From the NCBI GenBank assembly GCA_016775335.1, contig JAEUGJ010000002.1:28744-92743 (forward strand): a stretch of DNA of 64,000 bases, given 5' to 3'. Under the pieces are notes generated by a model. That model was not told where the DNA came from. It worked only from the letters and a program-made list of their open reading frames with translations, and did no database searches. The translations under genes were made by a program, and so were the position numbers. Positions 19,763 to 27,760 of this stretch are shown in pieces; the stretch's first letter is position 1; every line of letters starts with the position of its first letter. The stretch is from Mogibacterium sp. GTDB taxonomy: Bacteria > Bacillota > Clostridia > Peptostreptococcales > Anaerovoracaceae.

Positions 19763-20690
19763 ATGAACGCAGTAGGTATCGATGTTTCTAAAGGAAAAAG
19801 CATGGTTGCTATTATGCGACCTTTCGGTGAAATTGTTTCTACACCTTTTGAAATCGAACACACAACCAGTGACATCAATTCACTTGTAGAACTTATTAAC
19901 TCTATTGAAGGTGAATCCCGAATCGTGATGGAACATACAGGACGCTATTATGAAGTCCTTGCCCACCAGCTTTCAGAAGCAGATCTTTTTGTCAGTGCAA
20001 TTAACCCTAAACTTATTAAAGACTTTGATAGCGATTCCCTTCGTAAAGTTAAATCCGATAAAGCTGATGCTGTTAAAATTGCCAGATATGCACTTGACAA
20101 GTGGCAGAATCTCAAACAGTATAATGTTATGGATGAATTACGCAATCAGCTTAAAACCATGAACCGTCAGTTTGGTTTTTACATGAAACATAAGACGGCT
20201 ATGAAGAATAATCTCATCGGCATCCTTGACCAAACCTATCCCGGCGTCAATACCTACTTTGACAGTCCTACTCGCAGCGACGGCAGCCAAAAATGGGTCG
20301 ATTTTGCATCCACTTACTGGCATGTGGACTGTGTTCGTAAGATGTCCTTAAATGCCTTCATTGACCACTATCAGAAGTGGTGCAAAAGAAAGAAGTACAA
20401 CTTCAGCCAGTCAAAAGCTGAGGAAATCTATGGAAAAGCAAAGGAACTTGTTCCTGTACTTCCAAAGGATGAAATAACCAAACTCATTATCAAACAGGCG
20501 ATTGACCAACTTAACAGTGCCTCTGTAACTGTGGAAGAATTGCGTTCTCTTATGGACAAAACAGCCTCTAAACTCCCGGAATATCCCATCGTCATGCAGA
20601 TGAAAGGCGTAGGCTCATCACTCGGTCCTCAACTAATGGCTGAGATTGGCGATGTTTCCCGTTTCACTCACAAAGGTGCCATTACAGCTA
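19763..20690 (+). pseudogene. IS110-family transposase, truncated at its 3' end
   Basis: About 309 codons of a DEDD transposase are intact, behind AAGGAG at the right distance. The N-terminal RuvC-like part shows GIDVSKGKSMVAI, MEHTGRYYE and SDKADAVKIARYA; the start of the Tnp_20 domain shows MKGVGSSLGPQLMAEIGD. The frame then runs into the antisense of phoU at about 20688-20691, so the catalytic serine region and the right end of the element are missing and the frame continues as junk to 20851. The element is dead unless complemented. It marks the boundary between the acquired island and the pst operon. Confidence 0.9.
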
Positions 20691-21338
20691 ATTATCCGGC
20701 AGCAGTTCGCCGTTTACGGAGAAGGCCACCCAGTTGCCCACGTTGGCGGCGTGGTCGCCGATGCGCTCCAGGTATTTGGCAATCATCAGCATATCCAGAA
20801 CGTCCCGGTCGCTGTCGTCGATGCGGCCCCGGATGCGTTCGAGGAGATTGAATTTTATTTTTTCAAAATACTCGTCCACTACGTCGTCGTAGGCGATGAC
20901 TTCTTTGGCGTGCTCCAGGCTCCGGGCCTGGAAAGCCTCGACGCTGGATTTGACCATGTAGACCACCGCTTCGCCCATTTTCTGAAAGTCCTGGGTGCGG
21001 ATGGCCTGAGTGAGCTGACCGGTGAGGACGATCTCGGCGATGTCCAGGGACTGGTCCCCGATGCGGTGCAAGTCGGTCACCATTTTGAGGGTGGCGGAAA
21101 TGATTCGCAGGTCCGACGCCACCGGCTGCTGCTTCATGATCAGCTGGATGCACATGATTTCGATTTCACGCTCCTTCTGGGAAATCGTATCCTGCAGCTT
21201 TACCACCTTCTTTGCCAGCTTCTCGTCGTTGGTGAGGAAGCAACGAACCGCCCGGTCGATGATGTCTTCGCACATACCGCCCATCAGGCAAGTCTGATCG
21301 TCTAATTCTCTCAATTCTCCTTGGAATGTATCTCTCAT
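20688..21338 (-). CDS. phoU: Phosphate uptake regulator PhoU
   Basis: 216-aa two-repeat helical protein, last gene of the pst operon. PhoU signatures RIISATLKMVTDLHRIGDQ and MIAKYLERIGDHAANVGNW mark the two repeats. It restrains the PstSCAB transporter and PhoR signalling when phosphate is plentiful. The start at 21338 overlaps the pstB stop (TAATG) behind GGGAGG; a longer in-frame extension covers pstB antisense-frame residues and is rejected. The last codon and stop (AAT TAG) fall on the junction with truncated IS110, so the native final residues and terminator may have been replaced, though the conserved domain is complete. Confidence 0.95.
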   Translation of the reverse strand: MRDTFQGELRELDDQTCLMGGMCEDIIDRAVRCFLTNDEKLAKKVVKLQDTISQKEREIEIMCIQLIMKQQPVASDLRIISATLKMVTDLHRIGDQSLDIAEIVLTGQLTQAIRTQDFQKMGEAVVYMVKSSVEAFQARSLEHAKEVIAYDDVVDEYFEKIKFNLLERIRGRIDDSDRDVLDMLMIAKYLERIGDHAANVGNWVAFSVNGELLPDN

Positions 21339-22096
21339 TAACCGAACCTCCCTGTAATGTAATCTTCTGTACGCTTGTCTCTCGGGCTGGAGAAAATCTG
21401 ATTCGTCTCTCCGTACTCCACCAGGTCTCCCAGCAGGAAGAAGGCGGTGCGGTCCGAGATACGAACGGCCTGCTGCATGTTGTGGGTGACCATGACGATG
21501 GTGTACTCCTTCTTCAGCTCCTCCGCCAGATCTTCGATTTTGCCCGTGGAAATCGGGTCCAAAGCACTGGTAGGCTCGTCCATCAGCAGCACATCCGGCT
21601 CCACGGCCAGGGCCCGGGCGATGCACAGTCTCTGCTGCTGACCGCCGGACATGCCCAGCGCCGACTTCTTCAGCCGGTCCTTGGTCTCCTCCCAGATGGC
21701 CGCCGACTTCAGGGACCGCTCCACGATCTCATCCAGCTCCGTCTTGTTGCGGATGCCGCCGATGCGCGGGCCGTAGGCGATGTTGTCGTAAATGCTCATC
21801 GGGAACGGATTCGGCTTCTGGAATACCATTCCAACCTTCCGGCGCAGGTCGGTCACGTCTACGTCGTTTCCCAAAATATTTTTACCCCGGTACTCCAGGG
21901 TTCCTTCCACCCGGCAATCCGGAATCAGGTCGTTCATCCGGTTGATGTTCCGCAGGAACGTGGATTTGCCGCAGCCGGATGGGCCGATCAGCGCCGTGAT
22001 GGAATGCTCCGGAATGTCCATGCTGATTTTCTGAAGAGCTTGGTGCTCGCCGTACCACAGGTCCAGGTCCCGGACTTTGATAATTGGTTCGTTCAT
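21338..22096 (-). CDS. pstB: Phosphate ABC transporter ATPase PstB
   Basis: 252-aa ABC ATPase that powers high-affinity phosphate import. Walker A is GPSGCGKST, the signature is SGGQQQRLCIARALA, and Walker B is VLLMDEPTSALDP. NINRMNDLIP and the phosphate-specific length fit PstB rather than other ABC ATPases. It starts 3 nt after pstA with AGAGG upstream and overlaps phoU by 1 nt. Confidence 0.97.
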   Translation of the reverse strand: MNEPIIKVRDLDLWYGEHQALQKISMDIPEHSITALIGPSGCGKSTFLRNINRMNDLIPDCRVEGTLEYRGKNILGNDVDVTDLRRKVGMVFQKPNPFPMSIYDNIAYGPRIGGIRNKTELDEIVERSLKSAAIWEETKDRLKKSALGMSGGQQQRLCIARALAVEPDVLLMDEPTSALDPISTGKIEDLAEELKKEYTIVMVTHNMQQAVRISDRTAFFLLGDLVEYGETNQIFSSPRDKRTEDYITGRFG

Positions 22097-22099
22097 GTT

Positions 22100-22945
22100 C
22101 TATCCTCTCTTCTCCTGTATTTTCTTCGCGGTTTTCGAGGCAATCAGGTTCAATGCCAAAGTCAGCGCCATCAGCACAATGGCGATGGCAAATGCGATGT
22201 CATAGGCGCCTCGCTCGCTGGCGTAGATGTAAAGTGCTACCGTCAGCGTTGCGGAGGACGACTGCAAAGCCTGCACGAATCCGATCATCTTCAGTCCGAA
22301 GCCCGCGGTAAAAAGAAGTGCCGCCGATTCCGAGGTAATCCGGCCCACCGACAAAATGCATCCGGTAATAATGCCGTCCAATGCGCTTGGAAGCACCACG
22401 GTTCGAATCATGTGCCACTTGCCGCTGCCCAGCGCCAGGGCCCCTTCCCGGTAGCTTTGAGGAACCGTCAGAAGGCTCTCTCTGGTGTTGCTGATAATGG
22501 TTGGCAGCACCATCAGCACCAGTGTCAGTGCGCCGGCCAGAATACCCTGCTTCAGGCCGCCAATCTGAATAAAAATCAGCATGCCCACCAGTCCGAACAG
22601 GATGGATGGGATTCCCGTCAGGATTTCCGCGGCGAAGCTGATCAGGTTGGTCAGCTTCCGGCTGGTGGAATACTCCGTCAGGTAGATGGCAGCGCCCACG
22701 CCCAGAGGCAGGACGATGATCATCGCCACGAAAATGATATACAGCGTGTTCAGAATATTCGGCAGAATTCCGATGTTTCCGGTGAGGTTGTTCGGCTCCG
22801 TGGACAGGAGGTTCCAGGTCAGGCTCGGGATGCCTCGGTACAAAATGTATCCGATAATCATCAGGAGCACCAGACAGGTGATGCCGGAGCACAGCCCCAT
22901 CAGCCCCCGCAGGAGCCGGTCCATGTTTTTTCTGTGTGTACTCAT
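22100..22945 (-). CDS. pstA: Phosphate ABC transporter permease PstA
   Basis: 281-aa inner-membrane permease with six predicted membrane segments and the permease loop (REGALALGSGKWHMI...VVLPSALDGIITG) that contacts the ATPase. It forms the phosphate channel with PstC. Its ATG overlaps the pstC stop codon (TAATG) behind GGAGGAAC, which indicates translational coupling. Confidence 0.95.
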   Translation of the reverse strand: MSTHRKNMDRLLRGLMGLCSGITCLVLLMIIGYILYRGIPSLTWNLLSTEPNNLTGNIGILPNILNTLYIIFVAMIIVLPLGVGAAIYLTEYSTSRKLTNLISFAAEILTGIPSILFGLVGMLIFIQIGGLKQGILAGALTLVLMVLPTIISNTRESLLTVPQSYREGALALGSGKWHMIRTVVLPSALDGIITGCILSVGRITSESAALLFTAGFGLKMIGFVQALQSSSATLTVALYIYASERGAYDIAFAIAIVLMALTLALNLIASKTAKKIQEKRG

Positions 22946-23811
22946 TATTGTTCCTCCTTCCGGATCACTCTGTGCAGAATCCAGTTAATCATCATGATGA
23001 ACAGGAACAGCACCAGTCCGATGGAGAACAGGGCCTGTCTCTGCAGCGATCCATAGGATGCGTAGGACATTTCCGAAACGATGGCGGTGGTCAGGAACCG
23101 AACGGATTTGAACAGCCCCGGCATGTTCGCCACGTTTCCGGCAACCATGATGATCGCCATGGCCTCGCCCAGCGCTCTGCCCACGCCTTGAATTACCGCT
23201 GCCGCCACACCGCTCTTTGCGGCCCGCAGGGATACGCGGAACCATGTCTCCGTGTAGTTGGCCCCCAAAGCCAGCGAGGCTTCTTCATACTCTCTCGGCA
23301 CGGCCCGCAATGCGGTGGCCGACACGCTGATGATGTACGGTAAAATCATAATCGTCAGGACCACGATGGCGGAGAACAGGGTGGCGCCGGAGGACAGGTG
23401 AAACGCCCTCTGCACGCCCGGTACCAATACGGTCATGCCCACCAGGCCATATACGACGGACGGAATTCCTGCCAGAAGCTCTACCGCTCCCTGAATAACC
23501 GATGCGATTCTCGGGGGTGCGGCTTTCGCCAGAAACATGGCGGTAAAAATACCAATCGGTATTCCCAGGATTACCGCTCCCGCCGTGCCGTAGACACTGG
23601 TCAGGATGAATGGCAGGATGCCGAACTGATTCTGACCGGATTTCCAGGTGGTACCGAACAGGAACTTGATCGGTCCGATTTGGTGAATGGCCGGAATTCC
23701 GGAGATAATCAGGTACACGCTGATCAGCAGCACGAAGGCGACGCTGACGAAACCACAGAACAGGAACAGTCCGTGTATTGCGTTTTCCATTAAATCTTTT
23801 TTCTTCTTCAT
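22945..23811 (-). CDS. pstC: Phosphate ABC transporter permease PstC
   Basis: 288-aa permease with six hydrophobic spans and the conserved loop YEEASLALGANYTETW...GVAAAVIQGVGRALGEAMA. It partners PstA. The ribosome site is weak (AAAGCGA). A strong hairpin separates it from pstS, consistent with the usual higher expression of the binding protein. An internal Met at codon 8 is an alternative start. Confidence 0.95.
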   Translation of the reverse strand: MKKKKDLMENAIHGLFLFCGFVSVAFVLLISVYLIISGIPAIHQIGPIKFLFGTTWKSGQNQFGILPFILTSVYGTAGAVILGIPIGIFTAMFLAKAAPPRIASVIQGAVELLAGIPSVVYGLVGMTVLVPGVQRAFHLSSGATLFSAIVVLTIMILPYIISVSATALRAVPREYEEASLALGANYTETWFRVSLRAAKSGVAAAVIQGVGRALGEAMAIIMVAGNVANMPGLFKSVRFLTTAIVSEMSYASYGSLQRQALFSIGLVLFLFIMMINWILHRVIRKEEQ

Positions 23812-23907
23812 CTTACGATTCGCTTTCTATAACTTATGTTTCCCCAGTCTGTACGCTCGGCAGCGTGTGCCGAACGAATCTTTTTTTGGGAAATTCCCTA
23901 TAAAGAA

Positions 23908-23940
23908 GAAAGTCGTGTGGCCCAGCGCCCCACGACTTTC
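23908..23940 (-). terminator. Hairpin between pstS and pstC (partial terminator or mRNA stabiliser)
   Basis: Arms GAAAGTCGTG and CACGACTTTC are perfect over 10 bp with further GG/CC pairing inside. On the minus strand it follows the pstS stop by 15 nt and is followed by TTCTTTATAG. It would lower readthrough into pstCAB. Confidence 0.7.
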
Positions 23941-23955
23941 CGGAATGGTTCGGCT

Positions 23956-24783
23956 TTATTCGCTTACCGGAACTGCACCGGCGTTACGGATGAGGTCTGC
24001 CGCATCTTTCGATGTTGCGAAATCGTAGAACTTCTGTGCTTCTTCGGAAAGCTTTCCGTCTTTCTTGGTGATGAAGCAGAACGGACGCTGCAGCTTGTAG
24101 CTTCCATCTTTGATGGTGTCTTCAGTGCAGGTTACGCCGTTGACTTTGATTCCCTGAATCTTGTCCTGACCTTCTACTGCGGAGAAGGATGCGTATCCGA
24201 TTGCTTTCTCATTGCTGCCGACTGCGGAGATTACCGCACCGGTGGATGTCAATTCCTGTTCCAGCTTGCACTTGTCTTCGGTGCCGGTTGCACTTTCGAA
24301 GCCGTCTCTCGTACCGGATCCGGACTCTCTGCCGATGCAGGAGATCTTCCCGCCTTTACCGCCGACCTGGCTCCAGTCTGTGATCTTTCCGCTAAAAATG
24401 TCTGATACCTGCTGAGTTGTCAGATCCTTTACACCGTTCTTTGCATTGACGATTACGGAGATTCCGTCCAGTGCGATGACCTTCTGTTCCAGTCCGTCCT
24501 TCTCGTCATCCTTCAGTGCTCTGGATGTCAGGCCGATGTCGGTGTTTCCGTTCTTGGCCTCTTCGATTCCGGTACCGGATCCGGTTGGATCGTATGTTAC
24601 CTTTACGCCCTCGTTATCCTTCTGATACTGTTCCGAAAGAGCGCCCATCACTTCTTCCATGGAAGTGGAACCGTTCGTGCTGACCGTCGCACTCTTTTCC
24701 TTGCTGCCGCATCCTGTGAGAGCAGCTACGCCCATCAGACCGGTGAGGCCCAGGGCGATCAGTTTGAGATTTCTTTTTTTCAT
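23956..24783 (-). CDS. pstS: Phosphate-binding lipoprotein PstS
   Basis: 275-aa periplasmic-type binding protein, secreted and lipid-anchored: signal peptide MKKRNLKLIALGLTGLMGV and lipobox LTGCG. Phosphate-binding loops include STNGSTSMEEVMG, DPTGSGTGIEEA and GRESGSGTRDGFE. It captures inorganic phosphate for PstCAB. The start at 24783 is set by AAAGGAG 9 nt upstream; a longer in-frame Met lies before the ribosome site. First gene of pstSCAB-phoU. Confidence 0.96.
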   Translation of the reverse strand: MKKRNLKLIALGLTGLMGVAALTGCGSKEKSATVSTNGSTSMEEVMGALSEQYQKDNEGVKVTYDPTGSGTGIEEAKNGNTDIGLTSRALKDDEKDGLEQKVIALDGISVIVNAKNGVKDLTTQQVSDIFSGKITDWSQVGGKGGKISCIGRESGSGTRDGFESATGTEDKCKLEQELTSTGAVISAVGSNEKAIGYASFSAVEGQDKIQGIKVNGVTCTEDTIKDGSYKLQRPFCFITKKDGKLSEEAQKFYDFATSKDAADLIRNAGAVPVSE

Positions 24784-24844
24784 CTTTCTTTCTCCTTTAC
24801 TTCTTTCCCTTTTCAATTGTTTTCTTGTCTGTTTTCTGATTACA

Positions 24845-24905
24845 GGTATAAGTATAGGGGGATTTCGTAAAGTCTGTTATCGAGGTAAGGTAAAAAGAAA
24901 GTAAA
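24845..24905 (-). promoter_or_regulatory. pstS: pstS promoter region with Pho-box-like repeats
   Basis: On the minus strand four TTTAC/CTTAC-like hexamer halves occur, two exactly 11 bp apart, followed by TATACT as a -10 near 24853. This resembles the 11-bp-spaced TTnACA repeats bound by PhoP in Gram-positive bacteria. Assignment rests on pattern only. Confidence 0.4.
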
Positions 24906-24924
24906 GGATGGGGTGGGAATGTAA

Positions 24925-24945
24925 AGCGGGCTTGCCCGGCCCGCT
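24925..24945 (-). terminator. GC-rich hairpin behind nuclease-like gene
   Basis: AGCGGGC and GCCCGCT pair around a 7-nt loop just after the stop codon at 24950; on the minus strand it is followed by TTTACATT. Moderate terminator. Confidence 0.5.
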
Positions 24946-24949
24946 CCCC

Positions 24950-25852
24950 CTACACTACTTTCAGCAACGAGAAATCCGCAAACTGCGCCTGCTGAAGCTC
25001 GGAAATCTTAATGCTCTGGGCGGTTTCCTCCAGGTTGTACAGGTGATCCACTTCCTGGGCGATGCGTTCCATATCCAAACCCAACGACGACTCGAAAGAC
25101 ATCAATAGATTCACCCCCGGGATGAACCCCAGGTTCCGATAAATATCCGTCTTCCCGTTGAATTCATTACGATAGAACTCGGAAGAGGTTTCATGATACC
25201 AAAGTCCCAAATGCTCCCACAGAAAAATGGCTCCCGTTTCCGGATGAATCAGGAGGAAATCCGGACGAATGAATTTTCCCGGCGCATATTCAATGGGATA
25301 CTCATAGATTACGTAGAAACCGGCTGCGCTGAACCGCTCATAGAGAAGCGCTTCCACGCGGCTCCGAACGGCCGTTCCGTCGAATGTCAGGATTTTCAAA
25401 TTCTCCGAGTAGTGCACCGGGATTTTCGCTTTATGGGCCTGCATCGCTTGGAAGCGGCGCCAGACGGGATCCTTTTCCGGATGCAGTGCGTACTCCGTCG
25501 GACGTGCCGGACGATAATGCTTGGGAAGAGCTGCTTTTATGGCGGCGGACGTCGGCTCACGGTACTTTTCGAGGAAGGACTCCATTGCTTTGATGTTCTT
25601 CTCCAGCACCTCCAGCATCGCCCGGCAGAACCGAAGCTCCCGGATGCCGCGCACCGTCTCGTTCTCGGTCCCGCCCAGATAGACTTCCTTTCCCTTCTTC
25701 TTACCGTAATAATAAGCGCGCCCGTTCTTGATGCATATCCGCAGCGTCATTTTGTCGTACTTCATCAGCACCTTCTGCCGCTGAAGGTATCGCTTCCGCA
25801 ACAGCCGATTCTCGTCCAGGCCGGCCTTCACGTATTTCGAACATTGAACCAT
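24950..25852 (-). CDS. PD-(D/E)XK-like nuclease-fold protein, paralogue 1
   Basis: 300-aa protein of unknown function. Residues 160-220 resemble a restriction-endonuclease core: VRSRVEALLYERF (E167), IRPDFLLIHP (D198) and FLWEHLG (E213), that is E...PD...ExH instead of the usual D...ExK. A basic, helical N-terminus (RKRYLQRQK) could bind nucleic acid. A second protein at 58746-59648 has the same length and the same motifs at the same residue numbers. It stands alone between pstS and trpS, starts behind AAAGGAG, and has a hairpin and a 272-bp palindromic element upstream. Catalytic activity is uncertain because the lysine is missing. Confidence 0.6.
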   Translation of the reverse strand: MVQCSKYVKAGLDENRLLRKRYLQRQKVLMKYDKMTLRICIKNGRAYYYGKKKGKEVYLGGTENETVRGIRELRFCRAMLEVLEKNIKAMESFLEKYREPTSAAIKAALPKHYRPARPTEYALHPEKDPVWRRFQAMQAHKAKIPVHYSENLKILTFDGTAVRSRVEALLYERFSAAGFYVIYEYPIEYAPGKFIRPDFLLIHPETGAIFLWEHLGLWYHETSSEFYRNEFNGKTDIYRNLGFIPGVNLLMSFESSLGLDMERIAQEVDHLYNLEETAQSIKISELQQAQFADFSLLKVV

Positions 25853-25973
25853 TTTCTCGCTCCTTTCTTACTTGCGTTGGATGTATTTGTCCGCAAATCT
25901 CTTGCGACCCTCTTCTTACCTCCATTATCGCAAATGCAGCGCGCCCATGCATCATATTTCGTTCGAGAAAAAT

Positions 25974-26000
25974 CGAGATTTTGCTTATTGCAAAATCTCG
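25974..26000 (-). terminator. Hairpin upstream of nuclease-like gene
   Basis: Perfect 11-bp stem (arms 25974-25984 and 25990-26000) with a 5-nt loop; on the minus strand it is followed by ATTTTTCTC. It could be a second terminator behind trpS or an attenuator 120 nt before the nuclease-like gene. Confidence 0.6.
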
Positions 26001-26067
26001 TCCGATGTTCCCATCTTTCTCTTGCTTTCTAATATGTTTGTCCTGGATTTCTTGCCAGACTCCCATG

Positions 26068-26345
26068 TGCCTAGATTTTTTGAGCGAGTTCACGCTAATC
26101 TCCCCCAAAAGCTCATTTAGCGTGAATCCATTTTTGCAAATCTGCCGGAATTCTAATTTTCAGCCGGTCCTTCCGAGAAATTTTCACGCTAAATCGTCAT
26201 TTTCGCCCAAAAAGCGTGAACTTCTTTTTTGCAGTAATTTTTTTCTGCTGCTCAACGCCCCTTTCCACGGAATTTCTCAAAAACCGTTCACGCTATTTTG
26301 CCGTTTTTCCCGTTTTAGCGTGAACTCGCCTCGTTTTTCTAGGCA
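26068..26345. repeat. Palindromic intergenic element E, copy 1
   Basis: About 278 bp bounded by inverted ends TGCCTAGA and TCTAGGCA, followed inward by GAGTTCACGCT-like arms. Inside are three identical-length hairpins, TTCACGCT-N22-AGCGTGAA, at 26089-26126, 26183-26220 and 26287-26324 (38 nt each), separated by 56 and 66 nt. Copy 2 at 31945-32218 has the same layout. No ORF is conserved. The rest of the 25853-26557 gap holds one hairpin, direct repeats and the trpS terminator. Confidence 0.85.
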
Positions 26346-26382
26346 TATGAGAGTTTCACCATAAAAATACCTCTATTTCACC

Positions 26383-26560
26383 CCAGGCGACCGGCGCACC
26401 CCAGGCGACCGGTCGGCGCCATCACCAAAGTAAGGTCCGCCCTTGTCCCAAGGGCGCCCCATTGCCATTCGGCAGACGCAAATGGCCCGCCGGGCGTTCC
26501 CGGCGGGCCATCACTTGCACACTTGTTTGCTTGTAAACTTGCACACTTGCTTGCCTGTTA
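26383..26560. repeat. Short direct repeats near trpS end
   Basis: CACCCCAGGCGACCGG is repeated twice at about 26379-26413, and ACTTGCACACTTG occurs twice between 26513 and 26552, flanking the trpS terminator. Confidence 0.5.
26483..26510 (-). terminator. trpS: trpS terminator
   Basis: Perfect GC-rich stem TGGCCCGCCGGG with its complement around a short loop, about 50 nt after the trpS stop codon. The U-tract (TTTG) is weak. Confidence 0.6.
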
Positions 26561-27625
26561 TTTATATTCTTTATCCCATCTCTCGAAGTAGTCAATCTGC
26601 ATCGCGTGCTTCACCGCAGCCAGCGTCTTCTCCGCAGTGGCTACCGCATCTGCGGTGCCGGCTCTCAGAATCTCAATAACTTCTTCCGGATGCTGCTCGT
26701 AGTACGCTCTCTTTTCCCGGATTGGGGTCAGGAACTCGTTCAGCACGTTGAACAGGAATTTCTTTACCTTTACGTCCCCCAGGCCGCCTCGGGTGTAGTG
26801 CTCCTTCAGCTCGTCCAGGTTCTTGTACTCCGGCAAGAACTTTTCAAAATCCTCATCGCTGCAGAAGGCATCCAGGTACTGGAATACGGTGTTTCCTTCC
26901 AGGTGGCCCGGATCGCTGACCTTCAGGTGAGTCGGGTCGGTGTACATTCCCATGACCTTCTTTTTCAGCACGTCCTCCGGATCCGACAGGTAGATGGTAT
27001 TCCCGAGAGATTTGCTCATCTTCGCCTGGCCGTCCGTTCCCGGCAGTCTCATGCAGGACTGGTTCGGAGGCAGATAGATTTCCGGCTCGATCAGCACTTC
27101 GCCGTATACGTAATTGAAACGGCGCACGATTTCCCGGCACAGCTCCAGCATCGGCTCCTGGTCCTCGCCCACCGGAACGGTGGTGGCCATGAAAGCGGTG
27201 ATATCCGAAGCCTGGCTCACCGGATAGTTGAAGAAGCCCATCGGGATGTTATCCCCAAAACCTCTCATCTGAATTTCGGATTTGATGGTCGGGTTCCGCT
27301 GCACGCGGGACACGGTCACCAGGTTCATGTAATACATGGTCAGCTCGTGGAGCTGCGGCACCAGGGACTGAATCATAATGGAAGTCTTTGACGGATCGAT
27401 GCCCACAGCCAGATAATCCATGGCCACTTCCATCACGCTCTCCCGCACCTTCTGCGGATTCTCCGCGTTGTCCGTCAGCGCCTGGGCGTCCGCAATCATG
27501 ATGAACATCTTGTCGAACTCCGGATCCTTCTGAATCTCCAGCCGCTGTCTCAGGGAACCTACGTAATGTCCAATATGTAATTTACCGGTCGGTCTGTCGC
27601 CGGTCAGCATAACTTTACCTGCCAT
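26558..27625 (-). CDS. trpS: Tryptophanyl-tRNA synthetase
   Basis: 355-aa class I synthetase that charges tRNA-Trp. It has the HIGH motif (TGKLHIGHYVGSL near residue 13) and KMSKS (GQAKMSKSLGNT near 210). The start at 27625 is set by GAGGAGG 8 nt upstream; an in-frame extension to 27664 lacks a site. No T-box motif (GGTGG...) is visible in the 135-nt upstream gap, so regulation by tRNA-Trp is not supported here. Confidence 0.95.
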   Translation of the reverse strand: MAGKVMLTGDRPTGKLHIGHYVGSLRQRLEIQKDPEFDKMFIMIADAQALTDNAENPQKVRESVMEVAMDYLAVGIDPSKTSIMIQSLVPQLHELTMYYMNLVTVSRVQRNPTIKSEIQMRGFGDNIPMGFFNYPVSQASDITAFMATTVPVGEDQEPMLELCREIVRRFNYVYGEVLIEPEIYLPPNQSCMRLPGTDGQAKMSKSLGNTIYLSDPEDVLKKKVMGMYTDPTHLKVSDPGHLEGNTVFQYLDAFCSDEDFEKFLPEYKNLDELKEHYTRGGLGDVKVKKFLFNVLNEFLTPIREKRAYYEQHPEEVIEILRAGTADAVATAEKTLAAVKHAMQIDYFERWDKEYK

Positions 27626-27760
27626 AATTTTTTCCTCCTCATAAAAACACGTTGCGATTGTCATAGTTTACCGTTTTGCCGGGTTACCATCGCCGATGTT
27701 CCAGGGCGGCCGGGTAAATTGCCGTATTTTTCATAGCACCTTTCTCCTGTATCTTATAGA

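Noticed and set aside
21339..21626. Long N-terminal extension of PhoU
   Set aside because: It is the out-of-frame shadow of pstB; the TAATG-coupled start at 21338 gives the normal PhoU length.
26068..26345. CRISPR-like array from the evenly spaced TTCACGCT/AGCGTGAA units
   Set aside because: The units are inverted pairs with non-identical contents, only three per locus, and no cas genes are present.
27626..27760. T-box leader in front of trpS
   Set aside because: No T-box consensus, no long leader and no antiterminator/terminator pair in the 135-nt gap.
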